64,000 nucleotides of DNA from Lactonifactor sp050944855 (lineage in GTDB: Bacteria; Bacillota; Clostridia; Lachnospirales; Lachnospiraceae), in the NCBI GenBank assembly GCA_050944855.1, contig JBMNRU010000011.1, forward strand, positions 1 to 64,000. Reading direction: 5' to 3'. Position 1 is the first letter of the stretch, and each line of letters begins with the position of its first letter. A program made the translations under genes and the position numbers. Positions 33,664 to 42,247 of the stretch are shown here, one piece after another. Under the pieces are notes generated by a model. It had not been told where the DNA came from and did not search any database. It saw only the letters and a list, made by a program, of their open reading frames with translations.

Positions 33664-34869
33664 ATGTATTTAACACAAGAGCAGCAGGATATGTTAGACG
33701 GAAAATACGGCAAAGGCACCGCCTATGCCATGAAAATTCAGGTGGCCATCGGAGAGTCCTTTGATGCTGAAAGAATGGTGCCCATTACAAGAGCCCATGT
33801 AGCATTAAGCAATCAGGAAGCAGACCTCTGGTTTGCGGAAAAACTATTATCAGAGGGAGCAAAATGCCGTGTGGCTCCCACTGTGAACCCGGGCTTTTGC
33901 CTGTCTTATTTTACGGGACACCATATGGTATCCGATGAGGATGCCGCATTGATGCAGAGAACGCATAATGCGTATAAAGGATTGGGCGCAGTGCTGACTT
34001 ATAACTGTACCCCCTATGTGGCAACCAATGTTCCAAATTTTGGAGAGATCACCGCATACTCAGAATCCAGTGCCACACCGTATATTAATTCCGTGTGGGG
34101 TGCCAGAAGCAACCGGGAAGGTGCCAACAGCGCTTTATGTGCTGCTATTACCGGTTATGTGCCGGAATATGGCCTGCTGCTGGATGAAAACAGAAAAGGT
34201 AATATTTTAGTGGAAGTAAAAGCAGATATGAAGTCTGATTTCCAGTATCATCTGCTGGGATATATGGGCAAAAAGATCGGCAAAGGGATTCCGGTATTTA
34301 CCGGCCTGCCCAAACAGATCGGACCGGAAGCCCTGACGAACCTGGGAGCACAGCTGAATACATCCGGTGCCTATGGTATGTATCATATTGCGGGATTTAC
34401 GCCGGAGGCACAGACCCTGGAGCAGGCCTTTGGCGGAAAAGAACCGGAAAGAGTCGTAGAGATCACCAATGAGGATCTGGATGCTATTTTGGAGGAGATC
34501 TCTTTGGAAGGCGGCCGCAAGATTGATTTTGCTATGTTCGGATGCCCGCATTTTACCCTGGAGCAGGCCAAATACATAGCAAAACGGGTAGAAGGCAAGA
34601 AGTTAAAAGCAGAAATGTGGATCCTTACCTCTTACCATGTAAAAGAACTGGCAGACCGCATGGGGATCACAGAGATCCTGGAGGCAGCAGGGGCTGTGAT
34701 CGTACCGGATACCTGTCCGGACCAGCCGTGCTGGGGTCATCTGCGTGGTAAGATCGGCGTGACAGAATCACCAAAATGCGCATATTATCCGAAACGCCGG
34801 GGCATTGATTTTGTGATCCGTGATCTGGATACATGTATTGAAGCAGCATTAACAGGGGAGGTATTATAA
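33664..34869 (+). CDS. Aconitase X large (catalytic) subunit, copy 1
   Basis: A 401-aa AcnX (DUF521) protein. AcnX enzymes are Fe-S hydro-lyases; bacterial members dehydrate cis-3-hydroxy-L-proline, and archaeal ones dehydrate phosphomevalonate. Three likely cluster ligands are visible: Cys115 (NCTPY), Cys294 (GCPH) and Cys351 (DTCPDQP). The partner small subunit starts 1 bp after the stop. AGGAGG supports ATG 33664. A second large/small pair follows. Exact substrate unknown. Confidence 0.88.
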   Translation: MYLTQEQQDMLDGKYGKGTAYAMKIQVAIGESFDAERMVPITRAHVALSNQEADLWFAEKLLSEGAKCRVAPTVNPGFCLSYFTGHHMVSDEDAALMQRTHNAYKGLGAVLTYNCTPYVATNVPNFGEITAYSESSATPYINSVWGARSNREGANSALCAAITGYVPEYGLLLDENRKGNILVEVKADMKSDFQYHLLGYMGKKIGKGIPVFTGLPKQIGPEALTNLGAQLNTSGAYGMYHIAGFTPEAQTLEQAFGGKEPERVVEITNEDLDAILEEISLEGGRKIDFAMFGCPHFTLEQAKYIAKRVEGKKLKAEMWILTSYHVKELADRMGITEILEAAGAVIVPDTCPDQPCWGHLRGKIGVTESPKCAYYPKRRGIDFVIRDLDTCIEAALTGEVL

Positions 34870-34870
34870 G

Positions 34871-35275
34871 ATGGGAAAAAAATACAGTTGTCATAAAATC
34901 TCAGAAGGCAAGACGACAGGAGAAGCACTGGTATCAAAAGATGACATTATGTTTTATCTGATCAATCCGGAAACCGGAGTTGTCATTGAACCGGCACACT
35001 GTCTGGAAGGAAAGAGCATGTCACAGAAGATCCTGATCTTTCCAAGTGGAAAGGGAAGCTCTGTTGTACAGGCAGACGGATTGTTTCAGCTGATGAAAAG
35101 AGAAAATACACCAAAGGGTATGATTATCCAGTATCCGGAAACTGTACTGGTCTCCAGTGCCATTATCATGGAAATCCCTATGGTAGATAAAGTGGATCCG
35201 CAGTTTTATGAGGACGTGAAAGATGGAGATACGGTATGTATCAATGCGGATGAAGGCTTTATTGAAATTTTATAG
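34871..35275 (+). CDS. Aconitase X swivel (small) subunit, copy 1
   Basis: A 134-aa DUF126 swivelling domain protein that completes the AcnX active site. The substrate-binding serine loop is visible as PSGKGSSV near residue 60. The GEALVSKDDIMFYLINPETGVV N-terminal part is typical of the family. GGGGAGG upstream; the gene follows its large subunit directly. Confidence 0.88.
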   Translation: MGKKYSCHKISEGKTTGEALVSKDDIMFYLINPETGVVIEPAHCLEGKSMSQKILIFPSGKGSSVVQADGLFQLMKRENTPKGMIIQYPETVLVSSAIIMEIPMVDKVDPQFYEDVKDGDTVCINADEGFIEIL

Positions 35276-35303
35276 AACGAAAAGGGAAAGGAGGATTCTC
35301 ACC

Positions 35304-36602
35304 ATGAATCTGACAAGAGAAGAACAGGCGATGTTAGATGGCGAAAAAGGACGTCTGATCCAGGTAGCCATGGAGAATGTTGTGCGTTATGCCGAAGTGT
35401 TGGGTGCTGAAGAATTATGTAAGATCACGAAAGCCACTGTATTTTGCGGCGGTCATAATTATCTGGAAGTTTGCGAGTCCGAGGATTTCCATGAAGTATT
35501 TACGCGTATGAATATGGCGCGTAATGAGGTGATACCTTTTGACCGGACCTGTCCTGACTGCTATATTCAGTCCTGTGTTGCTGCCTGTGACCAGTTTGTA
35601 TATGAACCTTTGCATCAGAGTAAAGAATTTTTTGAAAAAGATCATTATTACATTGAAGAGGCAAGAAAAGCAGGAGTAACGATAACAGGAAGCTGTTCTC
35701 CGTATCTGACAGGATGGATTCCGGTAAGAGGAGAGCATTTTGTTACCACGGAATCCGGAATGACCATTTTAGGAAATTCTCTGTGGGGAGCCTGCTGTAA
35801 TGCAGATGGTATTGAAGCGGCCTTCTGGTCCGCTATCTGCGGAAGAACTCCGAAATGGGGATATCACGTGCAGGAAAACCGTTACGGAACCCATTTGGTC
35901 CACATTGATACAAATCTTGAATCCATTACAGAATGGGAAGTTTTGGGAAAAGCAATGGCATTAAAATTGCCGGCTACGAATTGTGTTCCGGTTATTGTGG
36001 GAGATTTTCAGGATGTAGATTTTGTAAAACTGAAATCTTTCTTTACCGCACTGGCAATTACCACCAATTGCCGTATGTGCCATATTGTAGGCATTACGCC
36101 GGAAGCCGCTACTGTGGAAATGGCTTTTGCAGGTCATGAGATCGTGGATGAATTTACGATTACACAGGAGGATATTAATGCGGCGTATGAGCCTTTATGT
36201 GATAAGCCGGAAGGCGAAGTAAATCTGGTAAGCCTGGGTTGTCCGCACTATGACATTAATCAGATTAAAAAAGTAGCAGATTATATGAAGGGGAAAAAGG
36301 TACACCCGAAGGTAAACTTTATGGTATGGACAGTATATCCGATTAAAGCCATGGCGGATCTGAATGGTTACACAAAGATCATTGAAGAAGCCGGCGGTCA
36401 TATTTTTACAAGCACCTGTCCTACAACCATTGGAGAAGTATTGCTGAAGGATTATCCAAATCAGGTGTATGACAGCCTGAAACAGTCAGGAAGTGTACGC
36501 TCTCTGCCATTAGAACAGAATATTTACTATACAGATGTATATCGTGCTATGGAAGCGGCCATCAGCGGCCAGTGGAAGGAGGAATATCGATGGAAAAAAT
36601 AA
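35304..36602 (+). CDS. Aconitase X large (catalytic) subunit, copy 2
   Basis: A 432-aa AcnX paralogue, clearly diverged from copy 1 but keeping the three cysteines: Cys131 (SCSPY), Cys313 (GCPHY) and Cys372 (STCPT). It carries extra cysteines in the region CPDCYIQSCVAACDQ near residue 85, absent from copy 1. ATG 35304 follows AAAGGAGG; the longer frame from 35223 overlaps the previous gene and is not used. It overlaps the next gene by 13 bp. Two AcnX pairs suggest two hydroxylated intermediates or a heteromeric enzyme. Confidence 0.87.
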   Translation: MNLTREEQAMLDGEKGRLIQVAMENVVRYAEVLGAEELCKITKATVFCGGHNYLEVCESEDFHEVFTRMNMARNEVIPFDRTCPDCYIQSCVAACDQFVYEPLHQSKEFFEKDHYYIEEARKAGVTITGSCSPYLTGWIPVRGEHFVTTESGMTILGNSLWGACCNADGIEAAFWSAICGRTPKWGYHVQENRYGTHLVHIDTNLESITEWEVLGKAMALKLPATNCVPVIVGDFQDVDFVKLKSFFTALAITTNCRMCHIVGITPEAATVEMAFAGHEIVDEFTITQEDINAAYEPLCDKPEGEVNLVSLGCPHYDINQIKKVADYMKGKKVHPKVNFMVWTVYPIKAMADLNGYTKIIEEAGGHIFTSTCPTTIGEVLLKDYPNQVYDSLKQSGSVRSLPLEQNIYYTDVYRAMEAAISGQWKEEYRWKK

Positions 36603-37009
36603 TTTTACATGGTCGGGGTGTGATCCCCGGAGTCGTAGAAGGAGAAGCATTGGTATGTCCTCGCAGTATCACCGGATGGGGCGGTATTGATCCGAAGACG
36701 GGAGTTATTAAGGATTGGGATAATCCGAATAAAGGAAAAACGATTAAAGATACTATTTTAGTTATGCCGGGAAGCAAAGGATCGAATGGCTGGTCCTGCT
36801 ATTTTGGAGCTGCCCGGGCAGCAGGCTGTGCGCCGAAGGGATGGATGTTTACGGAGATTGACTCCAGCGCCGGCGTTGCCAGTGCTGTTATGCAGATTCC
36901 CACCATCGTAGATTTTGCAAAAGGAGAAGATCCCTGCAAATGTATTGCAAATGGAGATTATGTCCGTATGGACGGCAGCACGGGAATTGTGGAAGTGACG
37001 AAAAAATAA
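36590..37009 (+). CDS. Aconitase X swivel (small) subunit, copy 2
   Basis: A 139-aa DUF126 protein with the serine loop PGSKGSNGWS near residue 64 and the N-terminal VEGEALVCPRSITGWGGIDP pattern. It starts within the end of its large-subunit gene (AAGGAGG, ATG 36590), so it is translationally coupled. Confidence 0.88.
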   Translation: MEKIILHGRGVIPGVVEGEALVCPRSITGWGGIDPKTGVIKDWDNPNKGKTIKDTILVMPGSKGSNGWSCYFGAARAAGCAPKGWMFTEIDSSAGVASAVMQIPTIVDFAKGEDPCKCIANGDYVRMDGSTGIVEVTKK

Positions 37010-37031
37010 AGGGATCAGGAGGAGAAGGTAT

Positions 37032-38060
37032 ATGGGTGTAAAAGTAAAAGTTGAGGAAATCAGAGGCCTTATGACAGATGCGCTTGCGCTCCGGGGAATT
37101 ACGGGGGAAGAGGCCGCATTTATCATTGATGATTATATGGAGTCTGAGCTGGAAGGCCATAAAACACATGGTCTCTCTAAGTTTTTAATGATAGATATCG
37201 GAATTGCCGAGAGAAACGGCGATATTAAGATCGTAAAAAAAGAAAACTGCTATGCAAAGATTGACGGCAACCGTGAGTTGGGCCACATTGCTGCAATGCA
37301 CGCAACGGACCTGGCGATTGAGATGGCAAAAGAGCACGGTGTGGGCATTGTTGCCTTTGACCATATCAGCCGTTATTCCCGTATTACTCCGTATGCAAGG
37401 AGAATTGCAAATGCAGGTCTGGTAGGTATGCTGACCAACAACGGCGGTCCTATGTGTGTGGCTCCGTTTGGCGGCAAGAGAGCAATCTTTGGAACCAATC
37501 CATTGTGTTTTGCGTTTCCAAGTAATCGGGAGAAACCATATATTTTTGATTTTGCTACCGCGCAGAAAGTATGGGGAGAGATCCGTCAGGCTATGGTAGA
37601 AAAACGTCCTATGGCTCCGAATGCTTTTCTGGATGAGACCGGTGCATTTACCCAGGATCCCGAAAAAGCAGTAGCAGGTGTGCCATTTGGCGGACCAAAA
37701 GGATACGCTCTTTGCTTTGCTTTAGAGGTTATGGTAGGTGCTCTGATCGGAGCTAAGATGGGAAGTGAAGCACAGGATGAATTTGATCTGGGCTATTTAT
37801 TCATGGCATTTTCACCGGATATGTTTACGGATCTGGAGACCTTTAAAACAGAGATGGATATGCTGGCAGAGGATGTGAGAAACTGCGAGCCCATAAAACC
37901 GGGCGGACAGGTATTCATTCCGGGAGAAGTCTTTGGCAATAAGAAAGTGAGTGATATTGATCAGAATGAGGTAGAGATCGAAGAAGACGTATACGAACGG
38001 CTGCAGATTATGAGTCATTCATTAGAGGGCGGACTGGAGAACAATAAATTGCTGAATTAA
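37032..38060 (+). CDS. Ldh_2 (malate/L-lactate dehydrogenase-like) family oxidoreductase
   Basis: A 342-aa NAD(P)-dependent enzyme of the family that includes ureidoglycolate dehydrogenase and delta-1-pyrroline/piperideine-2-carboxylate reductase. Family features: EGHKTHGLSKF with His46, FGTNPLCFAFP and DFATAQ. At the position of the usual catalytic His of the NSNHFG motif the sequence reads SRYSR, aligning Arg114 with that His. After AcnX a reductase of a cyclic imine would be logical (as in 3-hydroxyproline breakdown), but the active-site change makes substrate transfer uncertain. Last gene of the cluster. Confidence 0.85.
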   Translation: MGVKVKVEEIRGLMTDALALRGITGEEAAFIIDDYMESELEGHKTHGLSKFLMIDIGIAERNGDIKIVKKENCYAKIDGNRELGHIAAMHATDLAIEMAKEHGVGIVAFDHISRYSRITPYARRIANAGLVGMLTNNGGPMCVAPFGGKRAIFGTNPLCFAFPSNREKPYIFDFATAQKVWGEIRQAMVEKRPMAPNAFLDETGAFTQDPEKAVAGVPFGGPKGYALCFALEVMVGALIGAKMGSEAQDEFDLGYLFMAFSPDMFTDLETFKTEMDMLAEDVRNCEPIKPGGQVFIPGEVFGNKKVSDIDQNEVEIEEDVYERLQIMSHSLEGGLENNKLLN

Positions 38061-38068
38061 AGTATGTT

Positions 38069-38115
38069 AAAGGGTATTCCTCAAGCCATTTTAGGATTTT
38101 TGGGATACCCTTTTA
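38069..38115 (+). terminator. Terminator of the catabolic cluster
   Basis: AAAGGGTATTCC / GGGATACCCTTTT stem with a ~21-nt loop, between converging genes. It shares the GGGTAT..ATACCC stem type with the hairpin at 368-411. Confidence 0.72.
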
Positions 38116-38119
38116 TCGT

Positions 38120-38374
38120 TTATCCGTGATGCGTACATTTATCTTCCTGTATTTTCACCAGGATAATATCTTCTCCGATCTGTACGATACATCTCCAGGG
38201 AATGACAAATTCACTGCAGGGAGAGAAGAAACTGAAGGATTTTCCATGAATGGGTACAATAAGGGCAGTGATGCAGCCGGTATCGCAGTCCAGTTCCAGG
38301 TCAATGGGGCAGCCTAGAGACTTACAGGTACAGGTGTTTATGACTTCTTTTTGTTTTAATTCACAGAAACGCAT
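38120..38374 (-). CDS. YlmC/YmxH-family PRC-barrel sporulation protein
   Basis: An 84-aa PRC-barrel protein with the family pattern MRFCELKQKEVINTC...CDTGCITALIVP...FVIPWRCIVQIGEDIILV. Members occur in endospore formers and are linked to sporulation; the molecular role is not settled. AAGGAG precedes ATG 38374. This gene marks the organism as a spore-forming firmicute. Confidence 0.88.
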   Translation of the reverse strand: MRFCELKQKEVINTCTCKSLGCPIDLELDCDTGCITALIVPIHGKSFSFFSPCSEFVIPWRCIVQIGEDIILVKIQEDKCTHHG

Positions 38375-38458
38375 GGAGGCTCCTTACTTAAATTTCTCTG
38401 TATTTATGTATATGATAGATTCGGGAAAATTTTTCTGAAAAAACGTGTTTTGTCTGCA

Positions 38459-38487
38459 TTGACGAAAAAAAAAGGATATATTATACT
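38459..38487 (+). promoter_or_regulatory. nrdR promoter
   Basis: TTGACG (38459-38464), 17-bp spacer, TATACT (38482-38487). Confidence 0.78.
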
Positions 38488-38519
38488 TTACATAATATGG
38501 AACGTGAAAGGAGAACAAC

Positions 38520-38969
38520 ATGCGCTGCCCTTATTGTAATCAGGATAATACCCGCGTAGTGGATTCCCGCCCTGTGGAGGATACAAACTCTATTCGCAGG
38601 CGGAGAATGTGTGATGGCTGCGGAAAGCGTTTTACCACCTATGAGAAGGTGGAAAATATCCCTATGGTGGTGATCAAGAAAGACCAGACCAGGGATCAGT
38701 ATGACCGGTCGAAGCTGGAAGCCGGTGTGAGACGTGCCTGCTATAAGCGTCCGATTCCCGTACAGGAGATTGAAGATCTGCTGGATGAGATCGAAACGGC
38801 GATTTTTAATATGGAAGAAAAGGAAGTCAGCAGTTCTGTGATCGGCGAACTGGTAATGGATAAGTTAAAGGATCTGGATCCGGTTGCCTATGTTCGTTTT
38901 GCATCTGTATACCGGGAATTTAAGGATGTGAATACCTTCATGGATGAGCTGAAGAAAATGCTGAAATAG
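38520..38969 (+). CDS. nrdR: Transcriptional regulator NrdR
   Basis: A 149-aa repressor of ribonucleotide reductase genes. The N-terminal zinc ribbon has CPYCNQ...CDGCGKRF, and the ATP-cone follows (VVIKKDQTRDQYDRSKLEAGVRRAC). It senses ATP/dATP. Standard length; GAAAGGAG supports the start. Confidence 0.96.
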   Translation: MRCPYCNQDNTRVVDSRPVEDTNSIRRRRMCDGCGKRFTTYEKVENIPMVVIKKDQTRDQYDRSKLEAGVRRACYKRPIPVQEIEDLLDEIETAIFNMEEKEVSSSVIGELVMDKLKDLDPVAYVRFASVYREFKDVNTFMDELKKMLK

Positions 38970-38975
38970 GAAAAG

Positions 38976-39012
38976 AAGATTTCGATTGTCCCTGCAGTTG
39001 AAATCTTTTTTT
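38976..39012 (+). terminator. Terminator after nrdR
   Basis: AAGATTTC..CTG... / GAAATCTTTTTTT stem-loop with a long T-run. Confidence 0.75.
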
Positions 39013-39092
39013 GTCGGGAGTATAATACCAGAGAACGAGTTAGAAAATTTAAGAGAAATGCTTTCTTACATAGAAGCAGGAGAGAAGGAAAT

Positions 39093-40310
39093 ATGAGAAC
39101 ATTTGGAAAGTCTACAAAATTGGATAATGTGTGTTACGATGTGCGGGGACCGGTGGTAGATGAAGCGGCACGGATGGAGGAGCATGGAACCAAGATTTTA
39201 AAATTAAATATCGGTAATCCTGCGCCTTTCGGCTTTTCAGCACCGGAAGAAGTCATTGAGGATATGATTATGACGCTGCGTGATTCGGAAGGTTATTCGG
39301 ATTCCAGAGGCGTATTTGCCGCAAGAAAGGCCATTATGCAGTATTGCCAGAAGAAAAAAATTCCCAATGTAAGTATGAATGATATTTATACGGGAAATGG
39401 TGTCAGTGAACTGATTAACCTGGCGATGCAGGGGCTGATCAATAATGGAGATGAAGTGCTGGTTCCTTCACCGGATTATCCGCTTTGGACCGGATGTGTG
39501 CATCTGGCCGGCGGAACTGCGGTACATTATATCTGCGATGAAGAAGCAGACTGGAACCCGGATATTGAGGATATCAAGAAGAAAGTGACAGACCGGACGA
39601 AGGCTATTGTTGTGATCAATCCCAACAATCCTACCGGTGCTTTATATCCGAAGGAGATACTGGAGCAGATCGTGCAGGTGGCAAGAGAGCATGAACTGAT
39701 CATCTTTGCAGATGAGATTTATGACCGTCTGCTGTTTGATGACGAGGAGCATGTATCCATTGCATCATTGGCACCGGATTTATTCTGTGTTACGATGAAC
39801 GGTTTATCGAAATCCCATATGATAGCAGGATTCCGCGTGGGCTGGATGGCACTGAGCGGAAAGAAGGATCATGTGCGGGGTTATATAGAAGGCCTGCATA
39901 TGCTTTCTAATATGCGTCTGTGTTCCAATGTGCCGGGTCAGTCTATCATTCAGACTGCATTGGGCGGTTACCAGAGTGTGAATGAATATATGGTTCCGGG
40001 CGGAAGGATTTATCGTCAGAGAGAACTCATATACGAATTGTTAAATGATATTCCGGGTATCACTGCGAAGAAACCAAAGGGCGGTTTCTACATTTTCCCG
40101 AAAATTGATACAGAGAAGTTCCATATCCATGATGATGAGCAGTTTGCTTTGGATTTTCTGAAACAGAAAAAAGTGCTTTTAGTTGGAGGAAAAGGATTTA
40201 ACTGGGAGAAACCGGATCATTTCCGTATTGTATTTTTGCCAAGTGAAGGCAAGCTGAGGGAAGCCTGCGGCAAGCTGAGTGATTTCCTGAGCACTTACAA
40301 ACAGGTATAG
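39093..40310 (+). CDS. PLP-dependent aminotransferase (class I, AlaT-like)
   Basis: A 405-aa fold-type I aminotransferase resembling the alanine/glutamate AlaT group. The PLP lysine lies in GLSKSHMIAGFRVGW; NPNNPTGALY, the DEIYDRLLFDD Asp and the C-terminal Arg in HFRIVFLPS are present. Probably interconverts pyruvate/alanine or another 2-oxo acid. Followed 4 bp later by a MATE transporter gene. Confidence 0.9.
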   Translation: MRTFGKSTKLDNVCYDVRGPVVDEAARMEEHGTKILKLNIGNPAPFGFSAPEEVIEDMIMTLRDSEGYSDSRGVFAARKAIMQYCQKKKIPNVSMNDIYTGNGVSELINLAMQGLINNGDEVLVPSPDYPLWTGCVHLAGGTAVHYICDEEADWNPDIEDIKKKVTDRTKAIVVINPNNPTGALYPKEILEQIVQVAREHELIIFADEIYDRLLFDDEEHVSIASLAPDLFCVTMNGLSKSHMIAGFRVGWMALSGKKDHVRGYIEGLHMLSNMRLCSNVPGQSIIQTALGGYQSVNEYMVPGGRIYRQRELIYELLNDIPGITAKKPKGGFYIFPKIDTEKFHIHDDEQFALDFLKQKKVLLVGGKGFNWEKPDHFRIVFLPSEGKLREACGKLSDFLSTYKQV

Positions 40311-40313
40311 GAA

Positions 40314-41672
40314 ATGTTACATCAGGAAGAACATGATTTTACAAAAGGTACGGTAAAAGGGAATATTCTGCAACTGGCACTTCCCATGATGCTGGCGCAG
40401 CTGATTAATATTTTTTATAATATTGTGGACCGTATGTATATTGGAAGAATACCGGGGGCCGGTTCGCTGGCCCTGACCGGTCTGGGAGTGGTATTTCCTA
40501 TTATTTCGGCAGTTCTCGCCTTTGCGAACCTGTTTGGCTACGGCGGTCCTCCGCTGTGTTCTATTGCCAGAGGCAAGCAGGATGAGAAGAGGGCGGCCGC
40601 GATCATGGGGAATACTTTTTCTATGTTGGTGATCACCGGAGTGGTGATCACAGCAGTGGGATTTTTGGTGAAAAAGCCCTTGCTATATACCTTCGGTGCC
40701 AGTGCCAATACCTATTCTTATGCCAATGAGTATCTGCGGGTGTATCTGCTGGGTACGGTGTTTGTCATGATCAGTGTGGGCATGAATGGATTTATTAATT
40801 CCCAGGGATTTGCCCGGAAGGGGATGCTGACGGTACTGATCGGTGCAGTTTTAAATATTATATTAGATCCCATTTTTATTTTTGTACTGCATATGGGTGC
40901 CGGCGGGGCTGCATTGGCAACGGTGATCTCACAGATGGTTTCCGCTTGCTGGGTTTTGGTTTTTTTGCGGGGAAAGAAAACGCTGCTGCGGCTGGATGCG
41001 GTGTCTATGAAGCTGGACTTTTCATTGATGAAGCAGATTACGGCAATGGGCCTGTCAGGATTTTTTATGGCCTTTACCAACAGTGCGGTACAGGTGGTGT
41101 GCAACGTCATGCTGCAGCTGCAGGGCGGAGATGTCTATGTGGGTGTCATGGCTATTATTTATTCCGTACGTGAAGTACTGTGTGTGCCGCTGAGCGGATT
41201 TACCAGCGGAGCACAGCCGGTGCTGGGCTATAACTATGGTGCAAAGGCGTATTCCCGTGTAAAAGAGGGGATTCGTTTTTTATCCCTGATCGGTATTGTC
41301 TATACAATGGTAGTATGGCTGATTACTTTGATCTTCCCCTGGTTTTTTATATGGATTTTCAACGGAGGACCGGATTTGATGGAAGCGGGCGTGATCTGTA
41401 TGCGGATTTACTTTTTCGCCTTTGTCTTTATGTCACTGCAGTTTGCCGGTCAGTCCACATTTACAGCATTGGGAAAGGCAAAACATGCGATTTTCTTTTC
41501 GCTGCTCCGTAAAGTGGTCATCGTAATTCCACTGACCATAGGGCTTCCCTATGTGGCTAATCTGGGAATTTACGGTGTATTTCTGGCAGAGCCTGTATCC
41601 AATCTGCTGGGAGGATGTGCCTGCTTTTTTACCATGCTGTTTGTGACGAAGAAAATATTGAAGGAAGAATAA
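40314..41672 (+). CDS. MATE-family efflux transporter
   Basis: A 452-aa membrane protein with 12 helices in two MatE repeats (ILQLALPMMLAQLINIFYNIVDRMYIGR opening; second repeat from LMKQITAMGLSGF). An Na+ or H+ driven exporter of cationic drugs or metabolites. Likely co-transcribed with the aminotransferase. Substrate unknown. Confidence 0.9.
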   Translation: MLHQEEHDFTKGTVKGNILQLALPMMLAQLINIFYNIVDRMYIGRIPGAGSLALTGLGVVFPIISAVLAFANLFGYGGPPLCSIARGKQDEKRAAAIMGNTFSMLVITGVVITAVGFLVKKPLLYTFGASANTYSYANEYLRVYLLGTVFVMISVGMNGFINSQGFARKGMLTVLIGAVLNIILDPIFIFVLHMGAGGAALATVISQMVSACWVLVFLRGKKTLLRLDAVSMKLDFSLMKQITAMGLSGFFMAFTNSAVQVVCNVMLQLQGGDVYVGVMAIIYSVREVLCVPLSGFTSGAQPVLGYNYGAKAYSRVKEGIRFLSLIGIVYTMVVWLITLIFPWFFIWIFNGGPDLMEAGVICMRIYFFAFVFMSLQFAGQSTFTALGKAKHAIFFSLLRKVVIVIPLTIGLPYVANLGIYGVFLAEPVSNLLGGCACFFTMLFVTKKILKEE

Positions 41673-41684
41673 GGAGGCGGACGT

Positions 41685-42230
41685 ATGAATGCTGAAAAAA
41701 TGATACAACTGGCCCTGGATGCCGGATTTACAAAATGCAGTATTATAAATACAGAGAATCTGGTTTTTAAACCAGAGTACAGAAAGTACTGCGAAGAAAA
41801 TACCTGCGGCAATTTTGGCAAAAATTATGCCTGTCCTCCGGATTGCAAAAGCCCGGAGGAATTAAAAAATAAGGTGTTGGAATACAGGAAGGCAGTGGTA
41901 TTTCAACTTGCAGGTCAGGTGGAAAGTGCTTTTGCCAAAACAGAGACCATGGAATTAAAGAAGAAGCATATGCTTGCTGCCTGGGATGTGGTGGATCAGT
42001 ACCGGGCAGAGGGGGTAGAAGGGTATCAGATCCTTGCCACTGCCTGTTGTTTATGCCCAGTCTGCCAGAAAGCAGAGGGTAAGCCATGTCTGCATCCGGA
42101 AAAGGTATCGCCGGGCATGTCTGCGTACTGTATTGATGTGACGCAGATGGCTGCGGTATGCGGCATGGAGATGGGCTGGAAAGAAACGGATGTATCTTAT
42201 TTCAGTATGTATTTGTTTGATAAGAAATAA
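41685..42230 (+). CDS. DUF2284 cysteine-rich metal-binding protein
   Basis: A 181-aa small protein with many conserved cysteines: CEENTCGNFGKNYACPPDC near residues 30-48 and CCLCPVCQKAEGKPCLHP near 120-137. This pattern fits DUF2284, predicted to bind metal. Function unknown. AAGGAGGCGG supports ATG 41685. Confidence 0.85.
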   Translation: MNAEKMIQLALDAGFTKCSIINTENLVFKPEYRKYCEENTCGNFGKNYACPPDCKSPEELKNKVLEYRKAVVFQLAGQVESAFAKTETMELKKKHMLAAWDVVDQYRAEGVEGYQILATACCLCPVCQKAEGKPCLHPEKVSPGMSAYCIDVTQMAAVCGMEMGWKETDVSYFSMYLFDKK

Positions 42231-42247
42231 AAGTGAGAATGTAGAGT

